DNA of 6,665 bases, from the NCBI GenBank assembly GCA_018897225.1, contig JAHILC010000117.1, positions 1-6,665 of the forward strand, written 5' to 3'. The notes under the pieces are model-generated. The model had not been told where the DNA came from. It searched no databases and was given only the letters and a program-made list of their open reading frames with translations. The translations under genes were made by a program, and so were the position numbers. The DNA comes from Actinomycetota bacterium (lineage in GTDB: Bacteria > Actinomycetota > Humimicrobiia > Humimicrobiales > Humimicrobiaceae). Positions 1 through 6,508 of this stretch are shown piece by piece. Each line of letters begins with the position of its first letter. Position 1 is the first letter of the stretch.

Positions 1-687
1 AATTTTATCTGAATTGAAATAATTCACGAGACTGTCGCAATCCGGAGAGTAAAGAGCCCATAGCCCTAATTCGAAATTTCCATTTTTCACATAATCAAGA
101 TACCATTGTTTTGAGTCTCTGTTTGTAATCCATATCTTTATCCCTATTTTGTCCAAATCTTCTTTTATGTAATCAGTGATTAATTTTCTTGACTGGCTAT
201 CAGCGCTTGCGCCAATGGTCAGGTACAGCGGATTATCATTATCATAACCGGCAATCTTTAAATAGCTCTTTGCTTTTTCTATATCATAATTGTATTCATC
301 CCAGGCAGGGCTGTAGTAGATGGAACCTTTTTTGAACAAGCTGTTTAGCGCTTCTCCATATTTTCCCAGTAAAGCATCAACTATCCTTTTTCTATCAATT
401 GCATAAAATATGGCTTTTCTGATATTAATGTCTTCAAGGGAGTTTATATTCTTCTGCTTGTTTCTTAAATTATAAAAATATTCCTCGCTGTTTAGGTCTA
501 CTGACTGACCAGAAGTTTCAGCTAACGATGGGGTTACTGTAGCTGTTTCAGTACTTAAACCTAATTTTCCAAAGCTGCAGCCACTTAATAAAAGGCAGAA
601 AATTATAAATAAGGTAATAATATAAAGTAATATTGATAATGCTAATTTTTTTTTGTTTGTCCGGGAACCTTTTTTCTTGATATGCAT
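1..687 (-). CDS. Short binding-protein-like lipoprotein (C-terminal half of an SBP_bac_5 protein), partial
   Basis: The reading frame is open from ATG 687 to the left edge (229 codons seen, stop not reached). Residues 1-37 are a lipoprotein signal: a long Lys/Arg-rich n-region, a hydrophobic stretch, then the lipobox LSGC with Cys37. A Thr/Ser-rich linker follows to about residue 68. From about residue 70 the protein matches the second half of family 5 solute-binding proteins: RKAIFYAIDRKRI (90-102) aligns with REALNYAIDRENI in the oppA-like protein of this window, IEKAKSYLKIAGY (136-148) with PEKAKQLLAEAGF, and W210 with W431. The spacing from Arg90 to Trp210 (120) equals that in OppA (121), so this half is collinear. 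However, only 53 residues separate the lipid Cys from this Arg, against 283 in OppA, so most of the N-terminal lobe is absent. About 100 more residues are expected off the edge. It starts 25 nt after oppF, with AGGA 4 nt upstream, so it is probably the last operon gene. It could be a decayed second binding protein or a functional accessory lipoprotein. Confidence 0.8.
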   Translation of the reverse strand, partial: MHIKKKGSRTNKKKLALSILLYIITLFIIFCLLLSGCSFGKLGLSTETATVTPSLAETSGQSVDLNSEEYFYNLRNKQKNINSLEDINIRKAIFYAIDRKRIVDALLGKYGEALNSLFKKGSIYYSPAWDEYNYDIEKAKSYLKIAGYDNDNPLYLTIGASADSQSRKLITDYIKEDLDKIGIKIWITNRDSKQWYLDYVKNGNFELGLWALYSPDCDSLVNYFNSDKI

Positions 688-712
688 ATTATCCTATTTT
701 CCAGTTATTGTT

Positions 713-1711
713 CTAAATTGGTTTTCCAGCAAAGAAACATGCAGCAAGATGCTCTCCTGCATCTTCTGAATAATTTTTTAGTTGTGGTTCTTCAATACTG
801 CAAATTTCCTGTGCGTTTGGACATCTGGGATGGAACCGGCATCCACTTGGCGGGTTTAGGGGACTTGGAACATCTCCTTGCAGTATTATTCTTTTTCTCT
901 GTCTCTCAAGTTGAGGGTCAGGTATTGGGACCGCAGATAAAAGTCCCATAGTGTAAGGATGGAGAGGCTTTTCGTATAAGTCTTCACTTTTTGCAATCTC
1001 GACAATCTTTCCTAAATACATTACACCAACTCTATCGCTGACATGCTTTACAACTGAAAGGTCATGGGCAATGAATAAATAAGTTAAATCAAATTCTTTT
1101 TGCAGGCTTGACATAAGATTCAAAATTTGAGCCTGCACAGAAACATCAAGAGCAGAGACGGGTTCGTCGCATAAAATTATTTTAGGGGTTAATGCAAGGG
1201 CTCTTGCGATCCCAATTCTTTGGCGCTGGCCGCCACTGAACTCATGTGGATATCTGTTAATATGTTCTGGATTAAGCCCGACAACTTTAAGAAGGTTCTT
1301 AACTTTTTTTGTTCTTTCCTGCCTGTTACCTATACTATGGATTTCATAGGGCTCGCCAATTATGTCTCCAACAGTCATCCTTGGGGAAAGAGATGCATAA
1401 GGGTCTTGAAATATAATCTGAATTTCCCTTCTTACCTTAAACATTTCCCTGCTTGAAATCTTAAAAATATTGATATTGTTATAAATTACTTCTCCCTCGG
1501 TGGGATTCGTAAGTCTCAATATTACTCTTGCTGTTGTAGATTTTCCGCATCCGCTTTCGCCAACCAGCCCAAAAGTTTCACCTTTATTTATAAAAAAGCT
1601 TATACCATCAATAGCTTTAACAGAACCGCTAAATCTTTGAGACAAAAAGCCACTTCTCAGGTTAAAATACTTCTTTAAATTTTTAACTTCCAGTAATTTA
1701 TTATCATTCAT
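713..1711 (-). CDS. oppF: Oligopeptide/dipeptide ABC transporter ATP-binding protein OppF/DppF
   Basis: This is the second cytoplasmic ATPase of the peptide importer (332 aa, normal family length); it hydrolyses ATP to drive import through OppB/OppC as the partner of OppD. All nucleotide-binding motifs are visible: Walker A GESGCGKST (51-59, Lys57), Q-loop FQDP (101-104), ABC signature FSGGQRQR (158-165), Walker B IILCDEP with catalytic Glu183, and the H-loop His216. The C-terminal oligopeptide-transporter extension starts at HPYTMGLL (251-258) and carries four cysteines (291, 297, 304, 325) in the pattern typical of this family. The insert around residues 18-30 between the first strand and Walker A and the FQDPYASLSPRM motif are OppF/DppF-like and distinguish it from OppD. 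The ATG lies 6 nt after the oppD stop; an AAGGA sits about 14 nt upstream, too far to be a strong ribosome site, so translation is probably coupled to oppD. Opp versus Dpp naming is a convention here. Confidence 0.96.
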   Translation of the reverse strand: MNDNKLLEVKNLKKYFNLRSGFLSQRFSGSVKAIDGISFFINKGETFGLVGESGCGKSTTARVILRLTNPTEGEVIYNNINIFKISSREMFKVRREIQIIFQDPYASLSPRMTVGDIIGEPYEIHSIGNRQERTKKVKNLLKVVGLNPEHINRYPHEFSGGQRQRIGIARALALTPKIILCDEPVSALDVSVQAQILNLMSSLQKEFDLTYLFIAHDLSVVKHVSDRVGVMYLGKIVEIAKSEDLYEKPLHPYTMGLLSAVPIPDPQLERQRKRIILQGDVPSPLNPPSGCRFHPRCPNAQEICSIEEPQLKNYSEDAGEHLAACFFAGKPI

Positions 1712-1717
1712 AAAAAA

Positions 1718-2734
1718 TTATTTGTTCCTTACAAGACTTCCGCTTAAAAATTCTTTTGCCCTGAAACATGATACAAAATGTCCGGGCTCAATTTCAGAAA
1801 GAGGTGGATATTGTGACTTGCATTCATCCTCCGCATATTCACACCTTACACGAAAAACACAACCTTCCGGCAAATCTATAAGGCTTGGAGGTGTACCTTC
1901 TATAGGCTTTAGTTTCTCATTTTTTCCATGGTCAAGCCTGGCTATGGACTTCATCAAGCCAATTGTGTATGGGTGTAATGGATTGTAAAAAATATTATCT
2001 ACCTGGGAAAACTCCACAGGCCTGCCTGCATACATTACCATTACCCTGTCGGCATATTTTGCAACAACACCCAGGTCATGGGTAATTATGATGATGGAGG
2101 ACTTCGTTTTTTCTTTCAGTTCATCCATTAATTCAAGTATTTGTGCCTGAATTGTAACGTCCAGTGCAGTCGTAGGCTCATCTGCAATCAATATGCTTGG
2201 ACTGTTTGCAATAGCCATCGCAATCATTACCCTTTGTCGCATTCCGCCACTGAATTCATGAGGATAACTCTCAAAACGTCTTTTTATATCAGGAATTCCC
2301 ACAAGTTCGAGCAGCCTGTAGCTTTCTTCTCTACACTCTTTTTTTGTTATTTTTTTATGAGCAAGAATTGCTTCCATAAGTTGATTCCCTATGGTAAAAA
2401 CAGGATTTAAGCTTGTCATTGGGTCCTGAAAAATCATGGAAATTTTATTACCCCTGAAATCCTGCAGCTCTTTTTTATCCATATCAAGTATATTTTTACC
2501 ATCAAAAATAATTTCCCCCTCAACTATTTTCCCTGGCGGTTGTGGAATAAGGCGAAGTATCGATAAGGCAGTAACACTTTTACCAGATCCCGTTTCTCCA
2601 ACAATTCCGAGTGTTTCCATGACTTTAAGATCGAAACTTACTCCATCTACTGCTTTCACTATACCGCCATCAGTATAAAAATAAGTCTTAAGGTTATTTA
2701 CCTCTAATATTTTGTTATTTCCAGAAGAATCCAT
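1718..2734 (-). CDS. oppD: Oligopeptide/dipeptide ABC transporter ATP-binding protein OppD/DppD
   Basis: This is the first ATPase of the peptide importer (338 aa, usual length), pairing with OppF on the cytoplasmic face of the permeases. The motifs are intact: Walker A GETGSGKS (46-53, Lys52), Q-loop IFQDP (101-105), signature FSGGMRQR (161-168), Walker B ILIADEP with Glu186, D-loop ALD (190-192), and H-loop His219. The C-terminal extension begins at NPLHPYTIGL (251-260) and holds four cysteines (292, 298, 305, 323); such a cluster has been reported, from memory, to bind a [4Fe-4S] centre in a thermophile DppD. The GMRQR signature and MTSLNPVFTIG loop are OppD/DppD-type. The start is ATG 2734; the upstream 30 nt are almost all A/T with no Shine-Dalgarno, and no better in-frame start precedes the first conserved strand (ILEVNNLKTYF). 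It follows a 94-nt gap after oppC and is closely followed by oppF. Confidence 0.96.
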   Translation of the reverse strand: MDSSGNNKILEVNNLKTYFYTDGGIVKAVDGVSFDLKVMETLGIVGETGSGKSVTALSILRLIPQPPGKIVEGEIIFDGKNILDMDKKELQDFRGNKISMIFQDPMTSLNPVFTIGNQLMEAILAHKKITKKECREESYRLLELVGIPDIKRRFESYPHEFSGGMRQRVMIAMAIANSPSILIADEPTTALDVTIQAQILELMDELKEKTKSSIIIITHDLGVVAKYADRVMVMYAGRPVEFSQVDNIFYNPLHPYTIGLMKSIARLDHGKNEKLKPIEGTPPSLIDLPEGCVFRVRCEYAEDECKSQYPPLSEIEPGHFVSCFRAKEFLSGSLVRNK

Positions 2735-2828
2735 ATTTTATAATTATTATTTTAAAAGTTTTTAACTTTATTTTATAAAAAATACTACTAATTATTTATT
2801 TATCATTCCTTGTTTTATTTACTTAACT
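2735..2828 (-). other. A+T-rich spacer between oppC and oppD
   Basis: This 94-nt gap holds only about ten G or C bases and no gene. It contains a weak inverted repeat (AAAGTT-3 nt-AACTTT, 2755-2769) that is too AT-rich to be a convincing terminator. TATAAA-like sequences are present on the minus strand, but without a matching -35 box, so an internal promoter for oppDF cannot be claimed. The lack of any Shine-Dalgarno before oppD suggests initiation on an unstructured A/U-rich leader. Confidence 0.5.
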
Positions 2829-3746
2829 CTATCTAAGCTTTGGGTCAAATGCATCCCTTAATCCATCACCAAGCAGTACGAAACCCAAAACCGTAATTAC
2901 AATTGCAAGCCCGGGAAATACCATCATCCAGGGCGCTATATCAATATAGTCAAGGGATTCCGCAAGCATTTTCCCCCATGCAGCTGTCGGTGGTTGTACG
3001 CCAAGCCCGAGAAAGCTTAAAGCAGCTTCGACTATAATGGCTGTGCCGATATTCATTGTTGCGTATACGATTATAGGGGCAAAAGCATTTGGAAAGATGT
3101 GTTTTGTAATTATCCTGTAATTACTAGCGCCGAGCGCCCTTGCAGCTTCAATATACTCCTTATTTTTAATGGTCAGGATTGAGCTTCTAAAAATTCGCGC
3201 AAAAGATGCCCAGCCAAGTATGCCTATTGCAATGAAAATGTTTATAACTCCCGGGCCCAGGACGGTCATTATGGCAATTGCTCCAAGAATATATGGAAAA
3301 GCAAAAAAAATATCTGCAATTCTCATGATAACAGTATCGGGAATATTACCAAAATATCCCGATAAAGCACCTAAAAAAAGCCCAATAATCACTGAAATAC
3401 CAACGGCAATTATCCCAACCTCAATGGAAATGCGGCTGCCATAAATTACCCTGCTGAAGATATCACGACCGAGCAAGTCAGTGCCAAATAAATGTACGCT
3501 GCTTGGAGCGAGTGATGAATCCGCCTTTATCCTTGCGATAGGATCATAGGGAGCAAGTAATGGGGCAAAAAGAGCGATTAAAATAAGTGCAATTACAATT
3601 GCCAGGCCAAGCATTGCAAGCTTGTTTCTTCTAAGTCTTTTTAAGGCATCTTTATATAAAGAAGACCTTGAATACTTTTTTTCAAGATAACTATCTTCTG
3701 CTATCTCTCCTGTTATTCCAATACTTTCTTTTTCTTTCTCAAACAT
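2829..3746 (-). CDS. oppC: Peptide ABC transporter permease OppC/DppC
   Basis: This is the second inner-membrane subunit of the importer, forming the channel with OppB. From ATG 3746 it has 305 residues, the normal family length. The N-terminal cytoplasmic part (1-40) and first membrane helix (about 43-66, followed by LLAPYDP) form the OppC N-terminal domain. The family motif HLFGTDLLGRDIFSRVIYG lies at 85-103. The EAA loop, which docks on the ATPases, is EYIEAARALGASNYRIITKH (197-216). The C-terminus GDGLRDAFDPKLR is characteristic. Six hydrophobic segments are visible. The frame is also open to an upstream ATG at 3806, but that start would add 20 residues encoded inside the end of oppB and lacks family resemblance. 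ATG 3746 overlaps the oppB stop by 8 nt (ATGTTTGA), pointing to translational coupling. The upstream sequence is A-rich with no good Shine-Dalgarno. Confidence 0.93.
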   Translation of the reverse strand: MFEKEKESIGITGEIAEDSYLEKKYSRSSLYKDALKRLRRNKLAMLGLAIVIALILIALFAPLLAPYDPIARIKADSSLAPSSVHLFGTDLLGRDIFSRVIYGSRISIEVGIIAVGISVIIGLFLGALSGYFGNIPDTVIMRIADIFFAFPYILGAIAIMTVLGPGVINIFIAIGILGWASFARIFRSSILTIKNKEYIEAARALGASNYRIITKHIFPNAFAPIIVYATMNIGTAIIVEAALSFLGLGVQPPTAAWGKMLAESLDYIDIAPWMMVFPGLAIVITVLGFVLLGDGLRDAFDPKLR

Positions 3747-4683
3747 TAATTTCTTTTTTTTCAAACCTGATTCTTGGATCCAACCATGCATAAAGAATAT
3801 CAACAAGCAGGTTCATTATTACAAAAATCATAACAAGTACTATTGTTCCGCCAATAACTACTGGCGCATCTCTCTGGAGTATTGCGAGATAGACAGTTCT
3901 ACCGACACCCGGCCAGTTAAAAACGGTCTCAGTAAGTATTGCTCCTCCCATTATTGAGCCTAGATCCAGGCCAATGAGTGTAACAACCGGTATAAGAGCA
4001 TTTTTTAGTGCGTGCTTTCCTATAACTTTAAACTGGGAAAGACCTTTTGCATAAGCGGTGACAATATAATCGTTTGACAGTGATTCCAGCATAGTACTTC
4101 TCATCATTCTCGCAACATACGCTGTCGATACAGAGGCTAAAGCCAATGCGGGCATAATATAATACCTTATACTCCCATCGCCATATCCTGACATTGGAAG
4201 CAAGCCGAGCTTTAAGCCAAATATTACCTGCATAACCATACCAAGCCAGTAAACGGGAACGCATACCAAAAGCGTTGTGGATATTGTTGCAAGCATATCC
4301 CAAAAGCTGTATTTTTTTACCGCAGAAATAATTCCAGTAAAAATTCCTATAATGATCTCAATGATAATTGCTGCCAATGCAAGTTTAATTGAATATGGAT
4401 AATGCTCAGCAAGTATTGAATTGACAGAACGCTGGTATCTATACGAAGTTCCTAAATCTCCGCTAAAAAGATTTTTCATATATCTCCAGTATTGAACATA
4501 TATAGGTTTATCAATACCAAGTTTTGCTCTAAGATTTGCTAAAGCTTCAGGGGTTGCTCCCTTTTGAAGAATCAGTCTGGCAGGATCTTCAGGAATAATA
4601 TATAGCAATAGAAACAATATGAGTGTTACTCCGATTACAACAGGTATTAATTGTAATATTCTTCTTACTATATAATAAAACAT
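3739..4683 (-). CDS. oppB: Peptide ABC transporter permease OppB/DppB
   Basis: This is the first inner-membrane channel subunit (314 aa, usual length). It begins with the typical MFYYIVRRILQLIPVVIGVT helix (about 9-30) followed by the conserved PEDPA (31-35). A long periplasmic loop follows, with LGIDKPIYVQYWRY (55-68) and the GDLGTSYRYQRSV motif (75-87). Five more membrane segments lie at about 98-120, 131-153, 173-195, 229-252 and 277-299. The EAA loop DYIVTAYAKGLSQFKVIGKH (205-224), followed by ALKNALIP, contacts the ATPases. ETVFNWPGVGR (252-262) and the end LDPRIRFE are family hallmarks. Start ATG 4683 is supported by the conserved N-terminus. The only Shine-Dalgarno-like bases (AGGG) lie 13 nt upstream, so initiation looks weak. 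It is separated from oppA by 142 nt containing a hairpin. Its last codons include a run of eight A. Confidence 0.95.
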   Translation of the reverse strand: MFYYIVRRILQLIPVVIGVTLILFLLLYIIPEDPARLILQKGATPEALANLRAKLGIDKPIYVQYWRYMKNLFSGDLGTSYRYQRSVNSILAEHYPYSIKLALAAIIIEIIIGIFTGIISAVKKYSFWDMLATISTTLLVCVPVYWLGMVMQVIFGLKLGLLPMSGYGDGSIRYYIMPALALASVSTAYVARMMRSTMLESLSNDYIVTAYAKGLSQFKVIGKHALKNALIPVVTLIGLDLGSIMGGAILTETVFNWPGVGRTVYLAILQRDAPVVIGGTIVLVMIFVIMNLLVDILYAWLDPRIRFEKKEINV

Positions 4684-4741
4684 TGTTTAATTCTAACCCT
4701 ATCTTAAAATCAATATAAGATCCATTATTGGACATTAACTT

Positions 4742-4773
4742 TACAGCCTGCACCAAAATTGATGCAGGCTGTA
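4742..4773 (-). promoter_or_regulatory. Strong intercistronic hairpin between oppA and oppB
   Basis: There is a perfect 11-bp inverted repeat, TACAGCCTGCA and TGCAGGCTGTA, around a 10-nt loop. In the minus-strand RNA the loop adds a U-G wobble, then C-G and A-U pairs, leaving a tetraloop. It lies 52 nt after the oppA stop. No U-run follows it on the minus strand (AAAGTTAATG follows), so it is not a standard terminator for the operon. It more likely blocks 3' exonucleases and stabilises oppA mRNA, or partly attenuates. On the plus strand it is followed by CTTTTTTATT and would look like a terminator, but no plus gene exists here. Two weaker inverted repeats flank it in the same gap: TTCAAA/TTTGAA at 4793-4813 and ATCTTA/TAAGAT at 4701-4721. 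Confidence 0.7.
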
Positions 4774-4825
4774 CTTTTTTATTAATTTTATCTTCAAATA
4801 ACTATGTTTTGAATAATTCTATTTA

Positions 4826-6421
4826 TTATTTCTCAAAGTAAACTTTACTTAAATCATAGTTTTCCATAGCATCAAGAATAAACCCTTTAACATAGGGCTG
4901 GATTACTCTTCTCTGACCATAGAAATATATAAGCATGGATACATTATCAGCAAGGACCATCTTTTCTACTTCTCTGTATTTAGCAATTCTCTCATCCTTT
5001 TCAATCGTAGATCTTGCTTCCAATAGCAATTTGTCAACTTCCGGATTATTATAAGCTAAATAGTTGTCATAAGATTGAGAATAAAATAATGGATAAAGGA
5101 AATTGTCCATTGTTGGATAATCTGCACCCCATCCTATTCTAAAGAATGTGATTTCACCACTCTTGGCTTTATCAAGCATTGTAACCCATTCATAGCCTTC
5201 AAGTTCCATATTTATGCCTATTTCTTTAAAGTCTGCCTGAATAGCTTCACCAAATTTCTCATGACCTGAACCTGCATTGTATCCAAACTTAAGAGTTGGA
5301 AGACCTTCACCATTAGGGAATCCTGCCTCTGCAAGCAACTGTTTAGCCTTTTCAGGGTCAAAAGTATAAGGAGCAGCATTTTCCTGAAATCCCGGAATAC
5401 CAGGTGGTATAAATCCTGTCATAGGTGTTGGTACACCCTCACCTAATACCTGGCAGATGTTTTCCCTGTCTATTGCATAATTTAGTGCTTCGCGGAGTTT
5501 TGGATTATCAGCAAAAAGTGGAAAATTCATGCTCATTGCGTAATAGTTATAAGCAAGTAGTGGAGCGGTTAAACAATATTTGCCAAATGTTGGGTCATCC
5601 TGCGTAGCTTTTATCTTACCTATTGGAATCTGTGTAAATTCAAGATTACCTGCCTTAAACTCAAGAAAAGCAGTATTCTCATCAGCAAAAATCTTGTATT
5701 CCACTGCATCAAGTTTAGCTTTCTCGCCATAGTAATCATCATTTCTGGTAAGTTTTACGTACTGGTCATCGACCCATTCAACAAATTTAAATGGTCCTGT
5801 GCCGTTAATATGTTTTGTATAATCTGCACCCCATTTATCAATATCAGCTTTCTTTACAGGGTAAAACACAACATGGCCAAGGGTAGTAACAAAGTCAGCA
5901 TAAGGATATGAAAGTGTTACTTGCAGTGTTTGAGCATCAAGAGCTTTTACACCTTCAAGAGTGGTAGCCGAGCCGTCCTGGCATGCGTCAAAACCTTTTA
6001 TTGGCCCAAGATGGTATGCAATTGGAGCAGCAGTTGCTGCCAGAGCAGCTCTTGTCCATGAGTAAACAAAATCTTCAGCAGTTAAAGGAGAGCCGTCATG
6101 GAATTTCACTCCTTTTTTAAGGGAAAAAGTATAAACAAGCCCATCATCGCTTACCTCCCACTTATCACAGAGCTCAGGAATAAGATCAAGAGTTTTCCTG
6201 TCATACTCAAATAAGCCATCCCAGATCTGTCTTGCTACCTGAATACCTTCACTCTCCATGCAGAATGGCGGATCAAGAGACACAGGCTGAACTATGAAAA
6301 GCCGCATCGTGTCACCGCCTACAGCTGCTTCAGTTTTCTTGCAACCTGCAAACATTGTTCCAATAAGTACTACCACTATCAATATTGCAATTACTACTAT
6401 TAATCTTTTATAATTCTTCAC
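4826..6421 (-). CDS. oppA: Peptide ABC transporter substrate-binding lipoprotein, OppA-like (SBP_bac_5)
   Basis: This is the extracytoplasmic receptor that binds peptide and delivers it to OppB/OppC. The length of 531 aa is normal for the family. Residues 1-27 form a lipoprotein signal (MKNYKR n-region, hydrophobic core, lipobox FAGC with lipid Cys27). The mature protein starts with RLFIVQPVSLDPPF (40-53). The family signature runs over 93-121 and includes LKKGVKFHDGSPLTAEDFVY (101-120). GVKALDAQTLQVTLSYP (157-173) and NGTGPFKFVEW (206-216) are OppA-type. The second half has NPKLREALNYAIDRENI (306-322), FDPEKAKQLLAEAGFPNGEG (354-373) and WGADYPTMDNF (431-441). The start is GTG 6421: AAGGAGG lies 5 nt upstream, and no other start fits before the signal peptide. 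Two in-frame stops are adjacent at the end (TAATAA). It is the first gene of the operon, has the best ribosome site of all genes here and is followed by a hairpin, consistent with higher expression than the membrane subunits. Peptide specificity is inferred from family only. Confidence 0.95.
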   Translation of the reverse strand: MKNYKRLIVVIAILIVVVLIGTMFAGCKKTEAAVGGDTMRLFIVQPVSLDPPFCMESEGIQVARQIWDGLFEYDRKTLDLIPELCDKWEVSDDGLVYTFSLKKGVKFHDGSPLTAEDFVYSWTRAALAATAAPIAYHLGPIKGFDACQDGSATTLEGVKALDAQTLQVTLSYPYADFVTTLGHVVFYPVKKADIDKWGADYTKHINGTGPFKFVEWVDDQYVKLTRNDDYYGEKAKLDAVEYKIFADENTAFLEFKAGNLEFTQIPIGKIKATQDDPTFGKYCLTAPLLAYNYYAMSMNFPLFADNPKLREALNYAIDRENICQVLGEGVPTPMTGFIPPGIPGFQENAAPYTFDPEKAKQLLAEAGFPNGEGLPTLKFGYNAGSGHEKFGEAIQADFKEIGINMELEGYEWVTMLDKAKSGEITFFRIGWGADYPTMDNFLYPLFYSQSYDNYLAYNNPEVDKLLLEARSTIEKDERIAKYREVEKMVLADNVSMLIYFYGQRRVIQPYVKGFILDAMENYDLSKVYFEK

Positions 6422-6426
6422 TCACT

Positions 6427-6433
6427 CCTCCTT
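6427..6433 (-). promoter_or_regulatory. Strong Shine-Dalgarno site that decides the GTG start of oppA
   Basis: The minus-strand AAGGAGG is a full match to the anti-Shine-Dalgarno core and ends 5 nt before GTG 6421. It is the only near-consensus ribosome site seen upstream of any gene start in this window and supports GTG rather than ATG initiation. No convincing -35/-10 promoter or terminator hairpin was seen between rplA and oppA, so read-through from the ribosomal-protein transcript is possible. Confidence 0.85.
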
Positions 6434-6475
6434 AACTTTATAATTCATTTACTAATTTCCTTTAATTAAGTTTTT

Positions 6476-6508
6476 TCTAATTCTCTAATTCTCTAATCTC
6501 TAATTCTC
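6476..6508 (+). repeat. Short tandem repeat (8-nt unit, four copies) over the rplA stop codon
   Basis: The plus strand reads TCTAATTC, TCTAATTC, TCTAATC, TCTAATTC, then TC. Three units are exact and one lacks a T. The repeat overlaps the last codons and TAG stop (6500-6502) of rplA and continues into the gap before oppA. It looks like replication-slippage expansion; no function is evident. Confidence 0.8.

Noticed and set aside
682..951. Plus-strand open frame of 89 codons
   Set aside because: It is antisense to the conserved C-terminus of oppF and the start of the lipoprotein, and has no family resemblance; the other plus-strand frames under the transporter genes are likewise shadows.
3754..3761. 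Run of eight A near the end of oppB as a possible frameshift site producing an OppB-OppC fusion
   Set aside because: A +1 shift would be needed and both proteins are complete with normal ends; the 8-nt start/stop overlap explains coupling without slippage.
3747..3806. Upstream ATG 3806 giving oppC a 20-residue N-terminal extension
   Set aside because: The extra residues lie inside the oppB coding end and do not resemble OppC N-termini; ATG 3746 gives normal length and a typical short overlap.
4028..4303. Minus-strand 91-codon frame inside oppB
   Set aside because: It is an alternative frame of a clearly conserved permease region with no recognisable protein features.
4742..4780. Plus-strand intrinsic terminator (stem followed by CTTTTTTATT)
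   Set aside because: No plus-strand gene reaches this point, and the extra wobble pairing favours the minus-strand RNA, so it is treated as an operon hairpin.
6436..6470. TATAAA and TTAATTAAA motifs as an oppA promoter
   Set aside because: No -35 element at suitable spacing is present and such words are common in AT-rich spacers.
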